A DNA stretch of 64,000 nucleotides from Mesorhizobium sp. Pch-S (GCF_004136315.1 NZ_CP029562.1:2981501-3045500), one strand, 5' to 3'; numbered from the stretch's first letter, positions 54,295 through 63,299 are shown. Notes: generated by a model not told the origin, from the letters alone. Program-made: numbers and translations.

Positions 54295-55851
54295 TCAGAG
54301 GACGTGTGATTCCGCGCGTGCCTCGGATGCGGAGATCGGTCCGGCCTTGCTCGAACCGAAAATGGCAAAGGACAGCGCGGCCAGGATCCATACGCCGAGA
54401 CCGCCATAGAGCATCACCCAACCGAAACCTTCGACCAGAGCCGAGTGGACCACCTCCGCGGGCACCACCAGGCCCGGTTGGCTGGCATCGTGCAACGTCG
54501 TGGTGTTGCCGGCTGCGATCTTTTCGGCGATCGCACGCAGGTCAACTCCGTCGAGGGCGTTCGGCAGGCCCTTCTTCAGCCCGTGCAGGATGCCCTCGAC
54601 AAGGACAAAACCCATCACGGCAATGTTGATGGCAAGCGCGATCAGGCGGGCGCTGGTGTCGATGCCCGAGGCCATGCCGGCACGGCTTGCGGGCACCGAA
54701 CCGGTGGTCATGTTGGTGGCCGGCGTCGTCGTCAGGCCAAGGCCGATGCCCGCAACGAGCGCACCGGGCAGCACTGTGAGGCCGCTTGCCGCCTCGGAAG
54801 CGGAACCCAGCCACATCAGGATGAAGCCGAGGCCGATGGTGAACAGGCCGAGCGGAATGACGATGCGCGCATTGAAGCGTGCCAGCAGGTACTGGGCGAT
54901 CGGCGGCATCACCAGGAAAGGCACCGTATAGGCGAGCACCGCAAGACCCGTCCTGGTGCTGTCATAGCCCAGCCCGACCGAAAAATAGATCGGCAGGTAG
55001 ATCATGAAAGGCCAGTAGCTGAAGTTCATGCCGACGCAGCCGACGATCGCGCCGGAAAAGTCACGGATCTTGAAGACCGAGAAGTCGAACATCGGGTGGG
55101 TGTGGTAGCGCTCCACCAGCACGAATGCGATAAAGCCGACGATGGTGGCGGCGGCGATGCCGAGCGCCGCGGGGCTCAGGAAACCACCGAAGTCGGGAGC
55201 CTGGGTGATTTAATAGGCAAGGCCAAAAACCGCGGCGCTGAGGGTGACGATGCCAAAAATGTCGAGCTTCTTGGCCTGCGGATCACGCGATTCGGTGACG
55301 CCGGCATAGGTGAGGATCAGGCAGAGCACCGCCAGCGGTGCGTGAACGAGAAAAACCCATTGCCAGGTGGACAGGGCGACGATGCCGCCACCGATGATCG
55401 GCCCGAAGCCGAGACCGATGCCGGCAATCACGCCCCAGATGGCGAAGGCCCTGCCGCGTTCCCTGCCATCCTGGAACTGGTGCGAGAGAATGGCGATGGA
55501 GCAGATGAACATGGCGCCACCAGCCATGCCCTGCAGGAAGCGCGCGACGATCAGCAACGAGGTGTTGGGGGCCAGGCCGCACATCAGCGAGGTCAACCCG
55601 AAAGCCGCGACCGTGATGGCAAAGACAAATTTCCTGCCGAAGCGGTCGGCAAACGTTCCGGTCGCCATCAACACGGTGGTGCAGGCGATGGTATAGGCAT
55701 TCATGATCCACTGCATGGCCTTGAAATCGGCCTGCAGCACACGTTCCAGCGTGGGCAGGATCACCGGCACGCTCGAGATCTCCAGGCCGAACATCAAGGC
55801 TGACAGACACACGGCCGCCAGCACGAGGCCGTTTCTATTGGGGGTAGCCAT
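54295..55851 (-). pseudogene. DHA2-type MFS drug exporter, broken by an in-frame stop codon
   Basis: The reading frame from ATG 55851 (MATPNRNGLV, GGAGG upstream) to the stop at 54295 holds 519 codons, as for 14-helix MFS exporters. It contains MFS motif A as GTFADRFGRK and motif C-like GLGFGPIIGG. TAA at 55210-55212 cuts it after TLSAAVFGLAY; the rest continues in the same frame (ITQAPDFGG and onward) to a normal C-terminus. So the protein would end near helix 7 unless the stop is read through or a sequence error. It is divergent from a LysR regulator. Confidence 0.85.
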
Positions 55852-55959
55852 CAAAAACCTCCGGCGTCGACGGAGGCGATGTCCACGCCCACGCCGCTCA
55901 ATTGCGTTGTGAAATCCGAGTTCCAGATAGTTGCAGCTTGAACATAAGAAAATGCGATG

Positions 55960-55978
55960 TATCTCTATTTCAGAGATA
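55960..55978. promoter_or_regulatory. Probable LysR operator at the MFS/lysR divergent region
   Basis: TATCTCT and AGAGATA form a perfect 7-bp inverted repeat around ATTTC, of the T-N11-A form, 10 bases before the lysR start at 55989 and 108 bases before the MFS start at 55851. It suits autoregulation and control of the exporter gene. Confidence 0.5.
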
Positions 55979-55988
55979 ACAAATTGGT

Positions 55989-56855
55989 ATGCTGACAATG
56001 TTGTCACTAGACGTTGAGGCCGTGCAGGCCTTTGTCATGGTCGCCGACCTTCAGAGCTTTACCCGCGCCGCCGACGCGTTGGGTACGACCCAGGCGGCGA
56101 TCAGCGTGAAACTCAAGCGCCTCGAGGAGAAGGTTGGCCGCAAGCTGATCGAACGCACGCCGCGTCATGTGCGGCTTTCGGCGGAGGGGGCGGTGTTCAT
56201 CCAGCCTGCGCGTGAGTTTCTCGTTGCGCACGACCGCGCCGTTGCCGGGCTCTTCTCCTGTGCCCGCCGTTTCGCACTGGGCATCGCAGCCCACGTCGCC
56301 GGCCCGGAAGTGACGACGCTGCTGGCGCGCCTCAACGAACATGATCCCGCGCTGACCATCGAGGTGCAGGTCGATAATTCGCGCAATCTGCTCGATGCGT
56401 TCGATCGTGGAGAACTGGATGCCGCAATCGTGCGGCGCGAGGACGACCGCCGCGACGGCGAGGTTTTGGGGCCGGAGCATTTCGGCTGGTTCGCCGCCCC
56501 CAACTTCCGTTGCCGGCCAGACGAGCCGATACGGCTTGCCGCCCTGTCTCCCGCATGCGGCGTGCGCGACATCGGCACCCATGCACTTGACGATGCCGGC
56601 ATCGCGTGGACGGAAGTATTCCTTGGCGGTGGCTCGTCGGTGGTTATGGCGGCTGTGTCAGCGGGGCTTGCCATGGCCGTATTCTCCGAGCGGCTCGCAC
56701 CGGTCGGTACCGTCGAAGTCAGCCGCAGGTTCAACCTGCCGCCGCTGCCGTCCTCGGAAATCGTGCTGCATTCGACGCTGACCGACCAGCGTTCGCGTGA
56801 CGCGCTGCGCACCATCGCCTGCGCCTTCCGCGAGCACCGCGCCGCAGCGGCATAG
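55989..56855 (+). CDS. LysR family transcriptional regulator
   Basis: A 288-residue LTTR with the N-terminal winged helix (VQAFVMVADLQSFTRAADAL, AISVKLKRLEEKVGRKLIER) and a C-terminal effector domain (FLGGGSSVVMAAVSAGLAMAVF). An inner ATG at 55998 is a second possible start. Its divergent neighbour is an MFS exporter with a premature stop, which is the likely target; if that gene is dead, the regulator may have lost its use. Confidence 0.88.
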   Translation: MLTMLSLDVEAVQAFVMVADLQSFTRAADALGTTQAAISVKLKRLEEKVGRKLIERTPRHVRLSAEGAVFIQPAREFLVAHDRAVAGLFSCARRFALGIAAHVAGPEVTTLLARLNEHDPALTIEVQVDNSRNLLDAFDRGELDAAIVRREDDRRDGEVLGPEHFGWFAAPNFRCRPDEPIRLAALSPACGVRDIGTHALDDAGIAWTEVFLGGGSSVVMAAVSAGLAMAVFSERLAPVGTVEVSRRFNLPPLPSSEIVLHSTLTDQRSRDALRTIACAFREHRAAAA

Positions 56856-56856
56856 C

Positions 56857-56930
56857 CTAGAGCGCTTCCGATCTTGTCGGAAACGCGCAAATGCTCCAAC
56901 GCTTTGTTCTTAAGCAATTCCGGCCGCAAA
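56857..56930 (-). repeat. Rhizobial intergenic repeat, family 2, inverted partial copy
   Basis: TAGAGCGCTTCCG.../...CGGAAACGCGC and AAGCAATTCCGGCCGCAAAA recall the hairpin and GGAATTGC ends of the element at 42911-43013, in the other orientation. It lies after the LysR stop and next to the metA terminator. Confidence 0.6.
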
Positions 56931-56951
56931 ACCGCGCCTGACAGGCGCGGT
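56931..56951. terminator. Terminator-like hairpin after metA
   Basis: ACCGCGCCTG-A-CAGGCGCGGT is a perfect palindrome; on the minus strand it is followed by TTTT. It lies 12 bases past the metA stop and can also serve the lysR gene. Confidence 0.6.
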
Positions 56952-56963
56952 CCGGGCCTTCGG

Positions 56964-57887
56964 TCAGCGCTTGCTGCCGATGTTTTCCAGGTCGTAGGCG
57001 GTGGTCTGATAGACGCTGTTGATCCAGTTGCCGAACAGCAGGTGGGCGTGCGAGCGCCAGCGGTTGAGCGGAGGGCGCCTGGGGTCGTCGTCCGGATAAT
57101 ATTCGTGCGGTACCGCGATCGACACGCCGGCATTGACGTCGCGATCGTATTCTTCCTTGAGCGACGTCGAGTCGTATTCGATGTGGTTGAACATATAGAG
57201 CCGGTTGCCGGCCTGCTCGGCAAGCAGGCTCGGGCCTGTCTCTTCCGAGTCCATCAGCAGTTCCAGCCCGGAACCTGCGGGAATGTCGGCGGTCCGCACT
57301 TCGGTCCAGCGCGACACCGGAATCGCGAAATCGTCCGAGAAGCCGGAGAGATAGGGGGAGGCGGGCGCGTTGTTGCGATGGCGGAAGACGCCGAACGCCT
57401 TTTCCTCCAGCGTGTGTTTGGGCACCTGGTGGAAATGCCAGGCGGCCGCCATAGCTCCCCAGCAGATGAAGAACGACGAATGGACGTTGGTTTTCGTCCA
57501 GTCGAGAATGCGCTGGAGTTCGTTCCAGTAGGTCACGTCCTCGAAAGGCAGCAACTCCACCGGCGCGCCGGTAATGATGAAGCCGTCGAACTTGCGATCC
57601 TTCACCTCGTCCCAGGTCTGGTAGAAGGTGATGAGGTGTTCCTCGGAGGTGTTCTTGGCCTTGTGGTTGCCAACGCGGACCAGGGTCAGTTCGACCTGCA
57701 GCGGCGTGGCGCCGATCAGCCGGGCGAACTGCGTCTCCGTCCTGATCTTGTTGGGCATCAGGTTGAGCAGGCCGATCTGGAGGGGGCGGATGTCCTGGCG
57801 CAGGGCGGTCTGCTCGTCCATGATGGACACGCCCTCCTTGACCAGAACTTCACGGGCGGGGAGCTGATCGGGGATCTTGATCGGCAC
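56964..57887 (-). CDS. metA: Homoserine O-acyltransferase, MetA family (predicted acetyl-CoA-dependent)
   Basis: A 307-residue enzyme that acylates the homoserine hydroxyl, first committed step of methionine synthesis. The nucleophile is C142 in [10 protein letters not shown], with the His/Glu of FNHIEYDS completing the site. Residue 111 is Glu (TGAPVE), where E. coli succinyltransferase has Gly; in this family Glu at 111 goes with acetyl-CoA use. The start is GTG at 57887 (family N-terminus [17 protein letters not shown] 8 bases upstream); a longer frame to 57917 lies in the terminator. It is controlled by a SAM-II riboswitch. Confidence 0.93.
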   Translation of the reverse strand: MPIKIPDQLPAREVLVKEGVSIMDEQTALRQDIRPLQIGLLNLMPNKIRTETQFARLIGATPLQVELTLVRVGNHKAKNTSEEHLITFYQTWDEVKDRKFDGFIITGAPVELLPFEDVTYWNELQRILDWTKTNVHSSFFICWGAMAAAWHFHQVPKHTLEEKAFGVFRHRNNAPASPYLSGFSDDFAIPVSRWTEVRTADIPAGSGLELLMDSEETGPSLLAEQAGNRLYMFNHIEYDSTSLKEEYDRDVNAGVSIAVPHEYYPDDDPRRPPLNRWRSHAHLLFGNWINSVYQTTAYDLENIGSKR

Positions 57888-57899
57888 GTTGCGAACTCC

Positions 57900-57937
57900 A
57901 AAAAACAAAACCGGCATTGCTGTCGCAAAGCCGGTTT
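57900..57937 (-). terminator. Attenuator terminator in the metA leader
   Basis: On the minus strand AAACCGGC (57937-57930) pairs with GCCGGTTT (57915-57908) and is followed by TTTGTTTTTT to 57900. It lies between the SAM-II aptamer and the metA start, 13 bases before the GTG, so it fits a ligand-controlled transcription stop. Confidence 0.75.
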
Positions 57938-57949
57938 ACGGATCGCAAA

Positions 57950-58008
57950 CGGCCCTTTAGCGACTTATTTAACGTGGCTGCAAGCCGACCGGCCAAATCA
58001 CCACGGAT
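57950..58008 (-). ncRNA. SAM-II riboswitch (metA leader)
   Basis: On the minus strand, CGTGGTGATTTGGCCGG, GGCTTGCAGCCACG and TTAAATAAGTCGCTAAAGGG in order match the SAM-II (metA element) pseudoknot of alphaproteobacteria: the P1 stem is GTGGT.../...GCCAC and the AAGTCGCTAAAGGG strand is the conserved 3' part. Binding of S-adenosylmethionine would lower metA expression, here probably through the terminator at 57900-57937. This and a repeat at 58116 are all that is seen in the 57888-58259 gap. Confidence 0.88.
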
Positions 58009-58115
58009 CAATGCCCTGCTAATACGCCGACCAAGCGATGGCGTCAATCGATGGTCATTCGGCAGGCCAGCCTCGGTTTTCCTCGACAATCGCAGGTACG
58101 GGCGGTATTTCCGCC

Positions 58116-58223
58116 CTGGAGCATTTTTTGTAGCCAGGCGGAATCACGTGGCGTCACGAAAATGCGGCCAAAACAAAAACTTAGAGCGTTTTCGCGTTTC
58201 TGCGAAAAACGGAAACGCTCTGG
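58116..58223 (+). repeat. Rhizobial intergenic repeat, family 3
   Basis: CTGGAGCATTTTTTGTAGCC onward, a middle block GGCGTCACGAAAATGCGGCC and the hairpin TAGAGCGTTTTCGCG.../...CGGAAACGCTCTGG match the minus strand of 62199-62300 over about 100 bases. It lies just before hisC and may carry or shield promoter sites. Confidence 0.75.
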
Positions 58224-58259
58224 CCTTCGGCCCGGAGGCGTCAATCACGGACTTTTGAC

Positions 58260-59369
58260 ATGACCAAGGCAACCGATCTGCTTCGTCCGCAACCCCGCGC
58301 CGGTATCATGGATATCGAGGCTTACGTGCCGGGCAAGGGTGCTGCGCATGGTGTCGCCAAGGTCCATAAACTCTCGGCCAACGAAAATCCGCTCGGACCG
58401 TCGCCGAAGGCTGTCGAAGCCGCGCAGGAGGCAGCTGCGGGATTGGAGCGCTATCCGGATGGCCAGGCGACCAGGCTGCGCCAGGCAATCGCCGATACGC
58501 ATGGGCTCAACGTCGCCAACATCCAGTGTTTCAACGGCTCCGACGAAGCGCTTGGGCTGCTGGCGCGCATCTATCTCGGCATCGGCGACGAGGCGATCTA
58601 CACCGAGCACGGGTTCCTGGCTTATCGCATCTTCATCCTGGCAGCCGGCGCAACGCCTGTGGTGGCCAGGGAAGCCAACGAGCATGTCGACGTCGATGCC
58701 ATCCTTGCGGCCGTAACGCCGCGCACCAAGATGATTTTCCTGGCCAATCCGAACAACCCCACCGGCACCTACATTCCTTTCGAGGAGGTGCGACGCCTGC
58801 ATGCCGGCCTGCCGAAGAACGTGCTTCTAGTGCTGGATGCTGCCTATGCCGAATTCGTGCGCCGCAATGACTACGAAGCGGGCGTCGAGCTGGTCGCAGG
58901 CAACGAGAATGTCGTCATGACGCGGACCTTCTCCAAGGTGCATGGGCTCGGCGGTGCGCGTATCGGCTGGTCCTATGCACCAGCGCATGTCGTCGATGCG
59001 CTCGAGCGTGTCCGCGATCCCTTCAACGTCAGTGCCACCGCGATCGCGGCAGGCGAAGCCGCTATCCGCGACCGCGGCCATGTCGAGCGCTCCGTGCAGC
59101 ATGTCGAAACCTGGGTGTCGTGGCTGACCGAAGAACTGACCCGGCTCGACCTGCGGGTGACGCCCAGCGTCGGTAACTTCATCCTGATCCACTTTCCGGA
59201 TGACAGGAAACATTCCGCACCTGCGGCGGACGCGTATCTGAGTGAGCGAGGCTATATCCTGCGGCGCGTTGCCGGCTACGGTTTTCCCAACGCGCTGCGG
59301 ATGACGGTCGGAACCGAAGAAGCCAATCGCGGCGTGGTCGCCGCACTCACCGAATTCCTGAAAAGCTGA
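58260..59369 (+). CDS. hisC: Histidinol-phosphate aminotransferase
   Basis: A 369-residue PLP enzyme (fold type I, class II) converting imidazole-acetol phosphate to histidinol phosphate; the same family often serves phenylalanine and tyrosine synthesis. Seen are the N-terminal [30 protein letters not shown] and the PLP lysine in [16 protein letters not shown]. It is 4 bases before a prephenate dehydrogenase gene, so the pair may chiefly supply tyrosine. Confidence 0.9.
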   Translation: MTKATDLLRPQPRAGIMDIEAYVPGKGAAHGVAKVHKLSANENPLGPSPKAVEAAQEAAAGLERYPDGQATRLRQAIADTHGLNVANIQCFNGSDEALGLLARIYLGIGDEAIYTEHGFLAYRIFILAAGATPVVAREANEHVDVDAILAAVTPRTKMIFLANPNNPTGTYIPFEEVRRLHAGLPKNVLLVLDAAYAEFVRRNDYEAGVELVAGNENVVMTRTFSKVHGLGGARIGWSYAPAHVVDALERVRDPFNVSATAIAAGEAAIRDRGHVERSVQHVETWVSWLTEELTRLDLRVTPSVGNFILIHFPDDRKHSAPAADAYLSERGYILRRVAGYGFPNALRMTVGTEEANRGVVAALTEFLKS

Positions 59370-59373
59370 AAAA

Positions 59374-60306
59374 ATGTCCGAACCCCTGTTTGAAAAGATT
59401 GCCCTCATCGGCATCGGCCTGATCGGTTCTTCGCTGGCGCGCGTGGTGCGCCGGGAAGGGCTTGCCCGCCATATCGCGATCTCCACCCGCCGTCCGGAGA
59501 CGTTGAAACGTGCAGAGGAGCTGAAATTAGGCGACAGCTACACGACCGATGCAAAGGCGGCGGTGCGGGACGCCGATCTTGTCATCGTCTCGGTGCCGGT
59601 AGGCGCTTCCGGTGCCGTGGCCGAGGAGATCGCACCGGCACTGAAGAAGGGCGCCATCCTTACCGATGTCGGTTCCACCAAGCAGTCGGTGGTCGCACAG
59701 ATGTTGCCTTTCGTGCCGGAGGGCGTGCATTTCATTCCCGGCCATCCGCTGGCCGGTACCGAGAACTCAGGCCCGGATGCCGGCTTTCCAGACCTGTTCG
59801 ACAACCGCTGGTGCATCTTCACGCCGCTGCCGGATACCGATCCAGAAGCGCTGGAGGCATTGTCGGAATTCTGGCGCCGCTGCGGTTCCAACATCGACAC
59901 GATGACGCCCGAGCATCACGACATGACGCTTGCCATCGTTTCGCATCTGCCGCACATCATCGCTTACAACATCGTTGGTACCGCGGACGACCTGGCCAAT
60001 GTGACGAAGTCCGAGGTCATCAAATATTCGGCCTCGGGTTTCCGCGACTTCACCCGCCTTGCCGCATCGGATCCCACCATGTGGCGGGACGTGTGCCTGC
60101 ACAACAAGGATGCCATCCTGGAGATGCTGGCGCGCTTCTCGGAGGATCTTTCCTCGCTGCAAAGGGCGATTCGCTGGGGCGATGGCGACAAGCTGTTCGA
60201 CCTGTTCACCCGCACCCGGGCCATCCGCCGCTCGATCATCCAGGCCGGTCAGGATATCGATGTTCCCGACTTCGGACGCCAGGTGGTGGAGCATCCGGGC
60301 AAGTGA
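59374..60306 (+). CDS. tyrC: Prephenate/arogenate dehydrogenase family protein
   Basis: A 310-residue NAD(P)-linked enzyme of tyrosine synthesis acting on prephenate or arogenate. The N-terminal Rossmann motif is IALIGIGLIGSSLARV; IPGHPLAGTENSG holds the family active-site His and the helical C-domain includes SHLPHIIAYN and GFRDFTRLAASDP. It follows hisC at 4 bases. Whether it prefers arogenate (then TyrC) or prephenate (TyrA) is not resolved, so the symbol is tentative. Confidence 0.88.
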   Translation: MSEPLFEKIALIGIGLIGSSLARVVRREGLARHIAISTRRPETLKRAEELKLGDSYTTDAKAAVRDADLVIVSVPVGASGAVAEEIAPALKKGAILTDVGSTKQSVVAQMLPFVPEGVHFIPGHPLAGTENSGPDAGFPDLFDNRWCIFTPLPDTDPEALEALSEFWRRCGSNIDTMTPEHHDMTLAIVSHLPHIIAYNIVGTADDLANVTKSEVIKYSASGFRDFTRLAASDPTMWRDVCLHNKDAILEMLARFSEDLSSLQRAIRWGDGDKLFDLFTRTRAIRRSIIQAGQDIDVPDFGRQVVEHPGK

Positions 60307-60412
60307 GGCAGTCGGCAATCGACAGTCGTAGAACAACGGGGACGTATCCAGAAACCGCCTTGTGATTTCTGAAAACCGAGCGAGTAGTTCCGACTGCCGA
60401 CTGCCGACTGCC
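60307..60412. terminator. Inverted repeats between convergent tyrC and DUF2125 genes
   Basis: GGCAGTCGGCA (60307-60317) directly after the tyrC stop is matched by TGCCGACTGCC (60402-60412) directly before the DUF2125 stop. The right side has three tandem CCGACTG units (60390-60410). The long 84-base loop makes a simple terminator unlikely, but the ends of both mRNAs could fold here. Confidence 0.4.
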
Positions 60413-61411
60413 CTATTCCACCGGCTTGATCGTTCCGAGCGGGATGAAGCCCAGCGAGGCGCGGCCCTTCACCACTTTCAGCGGCATCGTCGGTTCGTTG
60501 CCGAGCATGGAAAGGGCAGCAAAACCCTGCCGGATCTGGTTGGCCTGCTCGGGGATCGCCGTGGCCAGGATCGCCGCCACCGCTTTCGGGTTCTGCAGCT
60601 TGATGTTGAGGGTGCCGTCGATGAGGCCGTCGGCGTCAACCGCGATCGGGCCTGCGAGGACGATGCGGGCTTCGCCGGAAGACAATTCGAGGTTCCTGAT
60701 CTCGGCGGATTGACCGCGCAGGCTTTTGGGCGGTGTGCCGAGCATGGGAAGACCATTCTTCACCGTGACGTCACCCTTGCCGCTGAAGGGCGGGAGAACC
60801 CGGCCGCCAATGGTATGGGCATCGATTTCGAGGTCGGTGAAATCATGTGTCAGCACAAGGTCCTGCCCATTGGGACTGGCCGTCGCAGTGAGCTGGCCGA
60901 CGCTGAACAGTTGGACGGGATCGGTCTCATCTGTCGGATCGGTCTGGCCGTTGAAACCCTCCGCCGTCACCGAAACGCGGCTGGGCAGGGGCCACCACAG
61001 ATGTCCGCTGATGTCCAACTGGTCCCAGTCGATCCACAGCGGCGGCATGTCGGGCACGGAGGTGCGCAGCGGTCCGTCGAGATTGACATTTGGCGTCAGC
61101 GGCTGGGCAAGGCTCGCCGTGGCAATCATGCCGCCAGCGGCGGCTGCGACGTTCCTGGCATCATCCTGATAGGCAAGCCCATCGCAGCTGACCACGAAAC
61201 GCATCGGGTAGCCGCTGACAGTCAGATTGGTGCAGTCGGCATTGATTCCCTTGGCGGCGAGGGCTGCAACAGTGTTCGTCGCGTCGCTTCTGACGCGTCC
61301 TGCCAGCCAGTACCAGCCAGCACTGTAGAGGCCGAACAGGACAAGCAGCGCCAGGATCAGCCGGGGCAGCCAGCGCCGACGTTTTGGCTTGGTCTGGTCA
61401 CTTGACGTCAT
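60413..61411 (-). CDS. DUF2125 domain-containing envelope protein
   Basis: A 332-residue protein with one N-terminal hydrophobic helix (LPRLILALLVLFGLYSAGWYW, after a basic head KPKRRRW), so it is membrane-anchored with its bulk in the periplasm. The rest is beta-rich and belongs to DUF2125, an alphaproteobacterial family without known function; its pattern (DADGLIDGTLNIKLQNP) faintly resembles AsmA/Mce-like lipid-transport repeats. It converges with tyrC. Confidence 0.82.
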   Translation of the reverse strand: MTSSDQTKPKRRRWLPRLILALLVLFGLYSAGWYWLAGRVRSDATNTVAALAAKGINADCTNLTVSGYPMRFVVSCDGLAYQDDARNVAAAAGGMIATASLAQPLTPNVNLDGPLRTSVPDMPPLWIDWDQLDISGHLWWPLPSRVSVTAEGFNGQTDPTDETDPVQLFSVGQLTATASPNGQDLVLTHDFTDLEIDAHTIGGRVLPPFSGKGDVTVKNGLPMLGTPPKSLRGQSAEIRNLELSSGEARIVLAGPIAVDADGLIDGTLNIKLQNPKAVAAILATAIPEQANQIRQGFAALSMLGNEPTMPLKVVKGRASLGFIPLGTIKPVE

Positions 61412-61546
61412 GCTGTGGCCCTCGATAACCCAAGAAGAACCGGAATGACCGTTCCGGTCGAAATGATTTGGTGCGGATGACTATGCCCACTTAGGGCGGG
61501 AATGCGATGAAAATGAAACTGCATTCCGCCCTGTCTCTTTGCTTGT

Positions 61547-61595
61547 CGCATGATCTTTGTCCAAAAAGTCTGCGACCTTTTGGGATCATGCTTTA
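61547..61595 (+). repeat. Rhizobial hairpin repeat before the cyclotransferase gene
   Basis: CGCATGATCTTTGTCCAAAA.../...TTTTGGGATCATGC is an imperfect palindrome of the common rhizobial type with GCATGATC ends; the head of a related copy is at 28713. It ends 12 bases before the next gene. Confidence 0.6.
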
Positions 61596-61606
61596 GGCTT
61601 GGCGAT

Positions 61607-62161
61607 ATGGGCGATTTTTGGGTTTTTGGCTACGGTTCGCTGATCTGGCGGCCCGGTTTCGCGCATGTCGAAACGCAGAGGGCGCGCCTGCATGGCTATA
61701 GACGCTCACTCTGCGTCTATTCCTTCGTGCATCGCGGTACCCGCGAAAGGCCGGGGCTCGTGCTCGGGCTCGATCGCGGCGGTTCCTGCATCGGGCTGGC
61801 TTTCCGGGTACCTGGTGAGTTGCGTGATGAGGTCATCGCTTACCTGCGTGAGCGCGAACTGGTCACCAACGTCTATCTCGAACGCTGGGTGAAGGTGGCT
61901 CTGGAGGACGGCCGTATGGCGGATGCCGTGACCTATGTCGCCGACCGTGGCCACGAACAATATGCAGGTGCACTCGAGGAAGCGGAGGCCGCTGCCGTCG
62001 TACGCGGCGCCGTCGGCCAGTCGGGTGTCAATGAAGACTATGTTCTCAACACCATCCAGCATCTCGAGGCGCTCGGCATCCGCGACCGCTGGCTGGAACA
62101 GGTGGCGCGGCTGATCGTCCCGCCTGAAAACGCCTCTGGCCCATTGAACCCTGCACGATAG
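61607..62161 (+). CDS. Gamma-glutamylcyclotransferase (ChaC-like)
   Basis: A 184-residue protein with the cyclotransferase substrate-binding loop FWVFGYGSLIWRPGF at its start and the rest of the ChaC pattern (GLVLGLDRGGSCIGLAFRVP, NVYLERWV). The catalytic Glu is probably within LEDGRMADAVTYVAD or LRERE segments. ChaC enzymes degrade glutathione to 5-oxoproline and Cys-Gly. ATG 61607 is at the conserved N-terminus; the frame extending to 61550 is repeat DNA. Confidence 0.88.
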   Translation: MGDFWVFGYGSLIWRPGFAHVETQRARLHGYRRSLCVYSFVHRGTRERPGLVLGLDRGGSCIGLAFRVPGELRDEVIAYLRERELVTNVYLERWVKVALEDGRMADAVTYVADRGHEQYAGALEEAEAAAVVRGAVGQSGVNEDYVLNTIQHLEALGIRDRWLEQVARLIVPPENASGPLNPAR

Positions 62162-62198
62162 TCCCTAGCTTGCTGCTGGGATCCGCACCTGTGTGCAT

Positions 62199-62300
62199 TG
62201 GAGCGATTCCGTTTTTACGGAAACGCGGGAGCGCTCCAAGTTTGTTTTCGCCGCATTTTTGTAACGCCAGGCGATTCGACCTGGCGACAGAATGCTCTAG
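62199..62300 (-). repeat. Rhizobial intergenic repeat, family 3, inverted copy
   Basis: On the minus strand it matches 58116-58223 (CTAGAGCATTCTGTCGCC, GGCGTTACAAAAATGCGGCG, terminal hairpin GGAGCG.../...CGCTCC). It ends 11 bases before the TTG start of the aldo/keto reductase gene. Confidence 0.75.
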
Positions 62301-62311
62301 GGAGATCTATC

Positions 62312-63262
62312 TTGGCCAGACGTCTGCTCGGTCGTACCGACCTCGAAATCGCGCCGCTCGTGCTGGGCGGCAATGTGTTCGGCTGGACCGCCGACGAAAA
62401 GACGTCCTTCGATCTGCTGGACCGTTTTGTCGACGGCGGGCTCAACGCCATCGATACCGCGAACGTCTATTCGCGCTGGGCGCCCGGCAACAAGGGCGGA
62501 GAGTCTGAGACCATCATCGGCAAGTGGATGAAGGCGCGCGGCAATCGCGACAAGGTAGTCGTCATCACCAAGGTCGGTGCAGACATGGGACAGGGCAAGA
62601 GGGACCTTTCCGCCGGCTACATCGAACGGGCTGTGGAAGACTCGTTGAAGCGCCTGCAGACCGACAGCATCGATCTTTATCTTTCGCACTGGCCGGATCC
62701 GACTGTGCCTTACGAGGAGACGCTCGGCGCCTACCAGACGCTTCTTGCCAAGGGCAAGGTTCGCCATATCGGCTGCTCCAACCTCGACGCCGGCCAGCTT
62801 CGGGCGGCGCTCGATGTAGCCAAGCTGCGCAATCTGCCGCGCTACGAGGTGCTGCAGCCGGAATACAATCTCTATGATCGCGCTTCCTATGATGGTCCTC
62901 TGCGCGACCTGTGCGTGGCAGAGGGTCTCGGTGTGATCACCTATTTCAGCCTCGCCAAGGGATTCCTGTCGGGCAAATATCGCAGCAAGGCCGATCTCGG
63001 CAAAAGCGCTGCGCGCGGCGAGGATGTGGAGGCCTATCTCAACAAGCGCGGCATGCGCATCCTGGCAGCGCTCGATGCTGTGGCAGGACGGCACGCGGCC
63101 AAGCCTGCCGAGGTCGCGCTCGCCTGGATCATCGCACGGCCGGGCGTGACGGCGCCGATCGCCAGTGCGACCACACCGGAGCAGATGGCGAGCCTTGTGC
63201 GAGCCGCTTCGCTTGGGCTCACGCAGGCGGATGTCGAAGAACTGGACAAGGCGAGCGTGTAG
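62312..63262 (+). CDS. Aldo/keto reductase
   Basis: A 316-residue NADPH-dependent reductase with the TIM barrel of the family. Seen are GLNAIDTANVYS (catalytic Asp and Tyr), VVVITKVGAD (Lys), DLYLSHWPDP (His) and the late cofactor loop SATTPEQM. The start is TTG at 62312, with AGGGAG 8 bases upstream; the frame extension to 62198 is repeat DNA. Substrate unknown. Confidence 0.9.
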   Translation: MARRLLGRTDLEIAPLVLGGNVFGWTADEKTSFDLLDRFVDGGLNAIDTANVYSRWAPGNKGGESETIIGKWMKARGNRDKVVVITKVGADMGQGKRDLSAGYIERAVEDSLKRLQTDSIDLYLSHWPDPTVPYEETLGAYQTLLAKGKVRHIGCSNLDAGQLRAALDVAKLRNLPRYEVLQPEYNLYDRASYDGPLRDLCVAEGLGVITYFSLAKGFLSGKYRSKADLGKSAARGEDVEAYLNKRGMRILAALDAVAGRHAAKPAEVALAWIIARPGVTAPIASATTPEQMASLVRAASLGLTQADVEELDKASV

Positions 63263-63270
63263 CTCGCCTT
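63248..63270 (+). terminator. Hairpin over the aldo/keto reductase stop
   Basis: AAGGCGAGC and GCTCGCCTT form a perfect 9-bp stem around GTGTA, covering the TAG stop. No T run follows. It lies between convergent genes and may mark mRNA ends. Confidence 0.45.
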
Positions 63271-63299
63271 GAGATGGCAATCAGTGGAAACGGGTGCGA

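Noticed and set aside
52238..54421. A 727-codon open frame on the minus strand
   Set aside because: It lies opposite the ABC protein gene; high GC at third positions keeps the antisense frame free of stops. Its composition (His, Asp, Arg, Gln rich) resembles no protein family.
60390..60412. Three tandem CCGACTG units as a possible iteron or origin
   Set aside because: Only three units, next to a convergent gene end and with an inverted partner at 60307; no replication gene is near.
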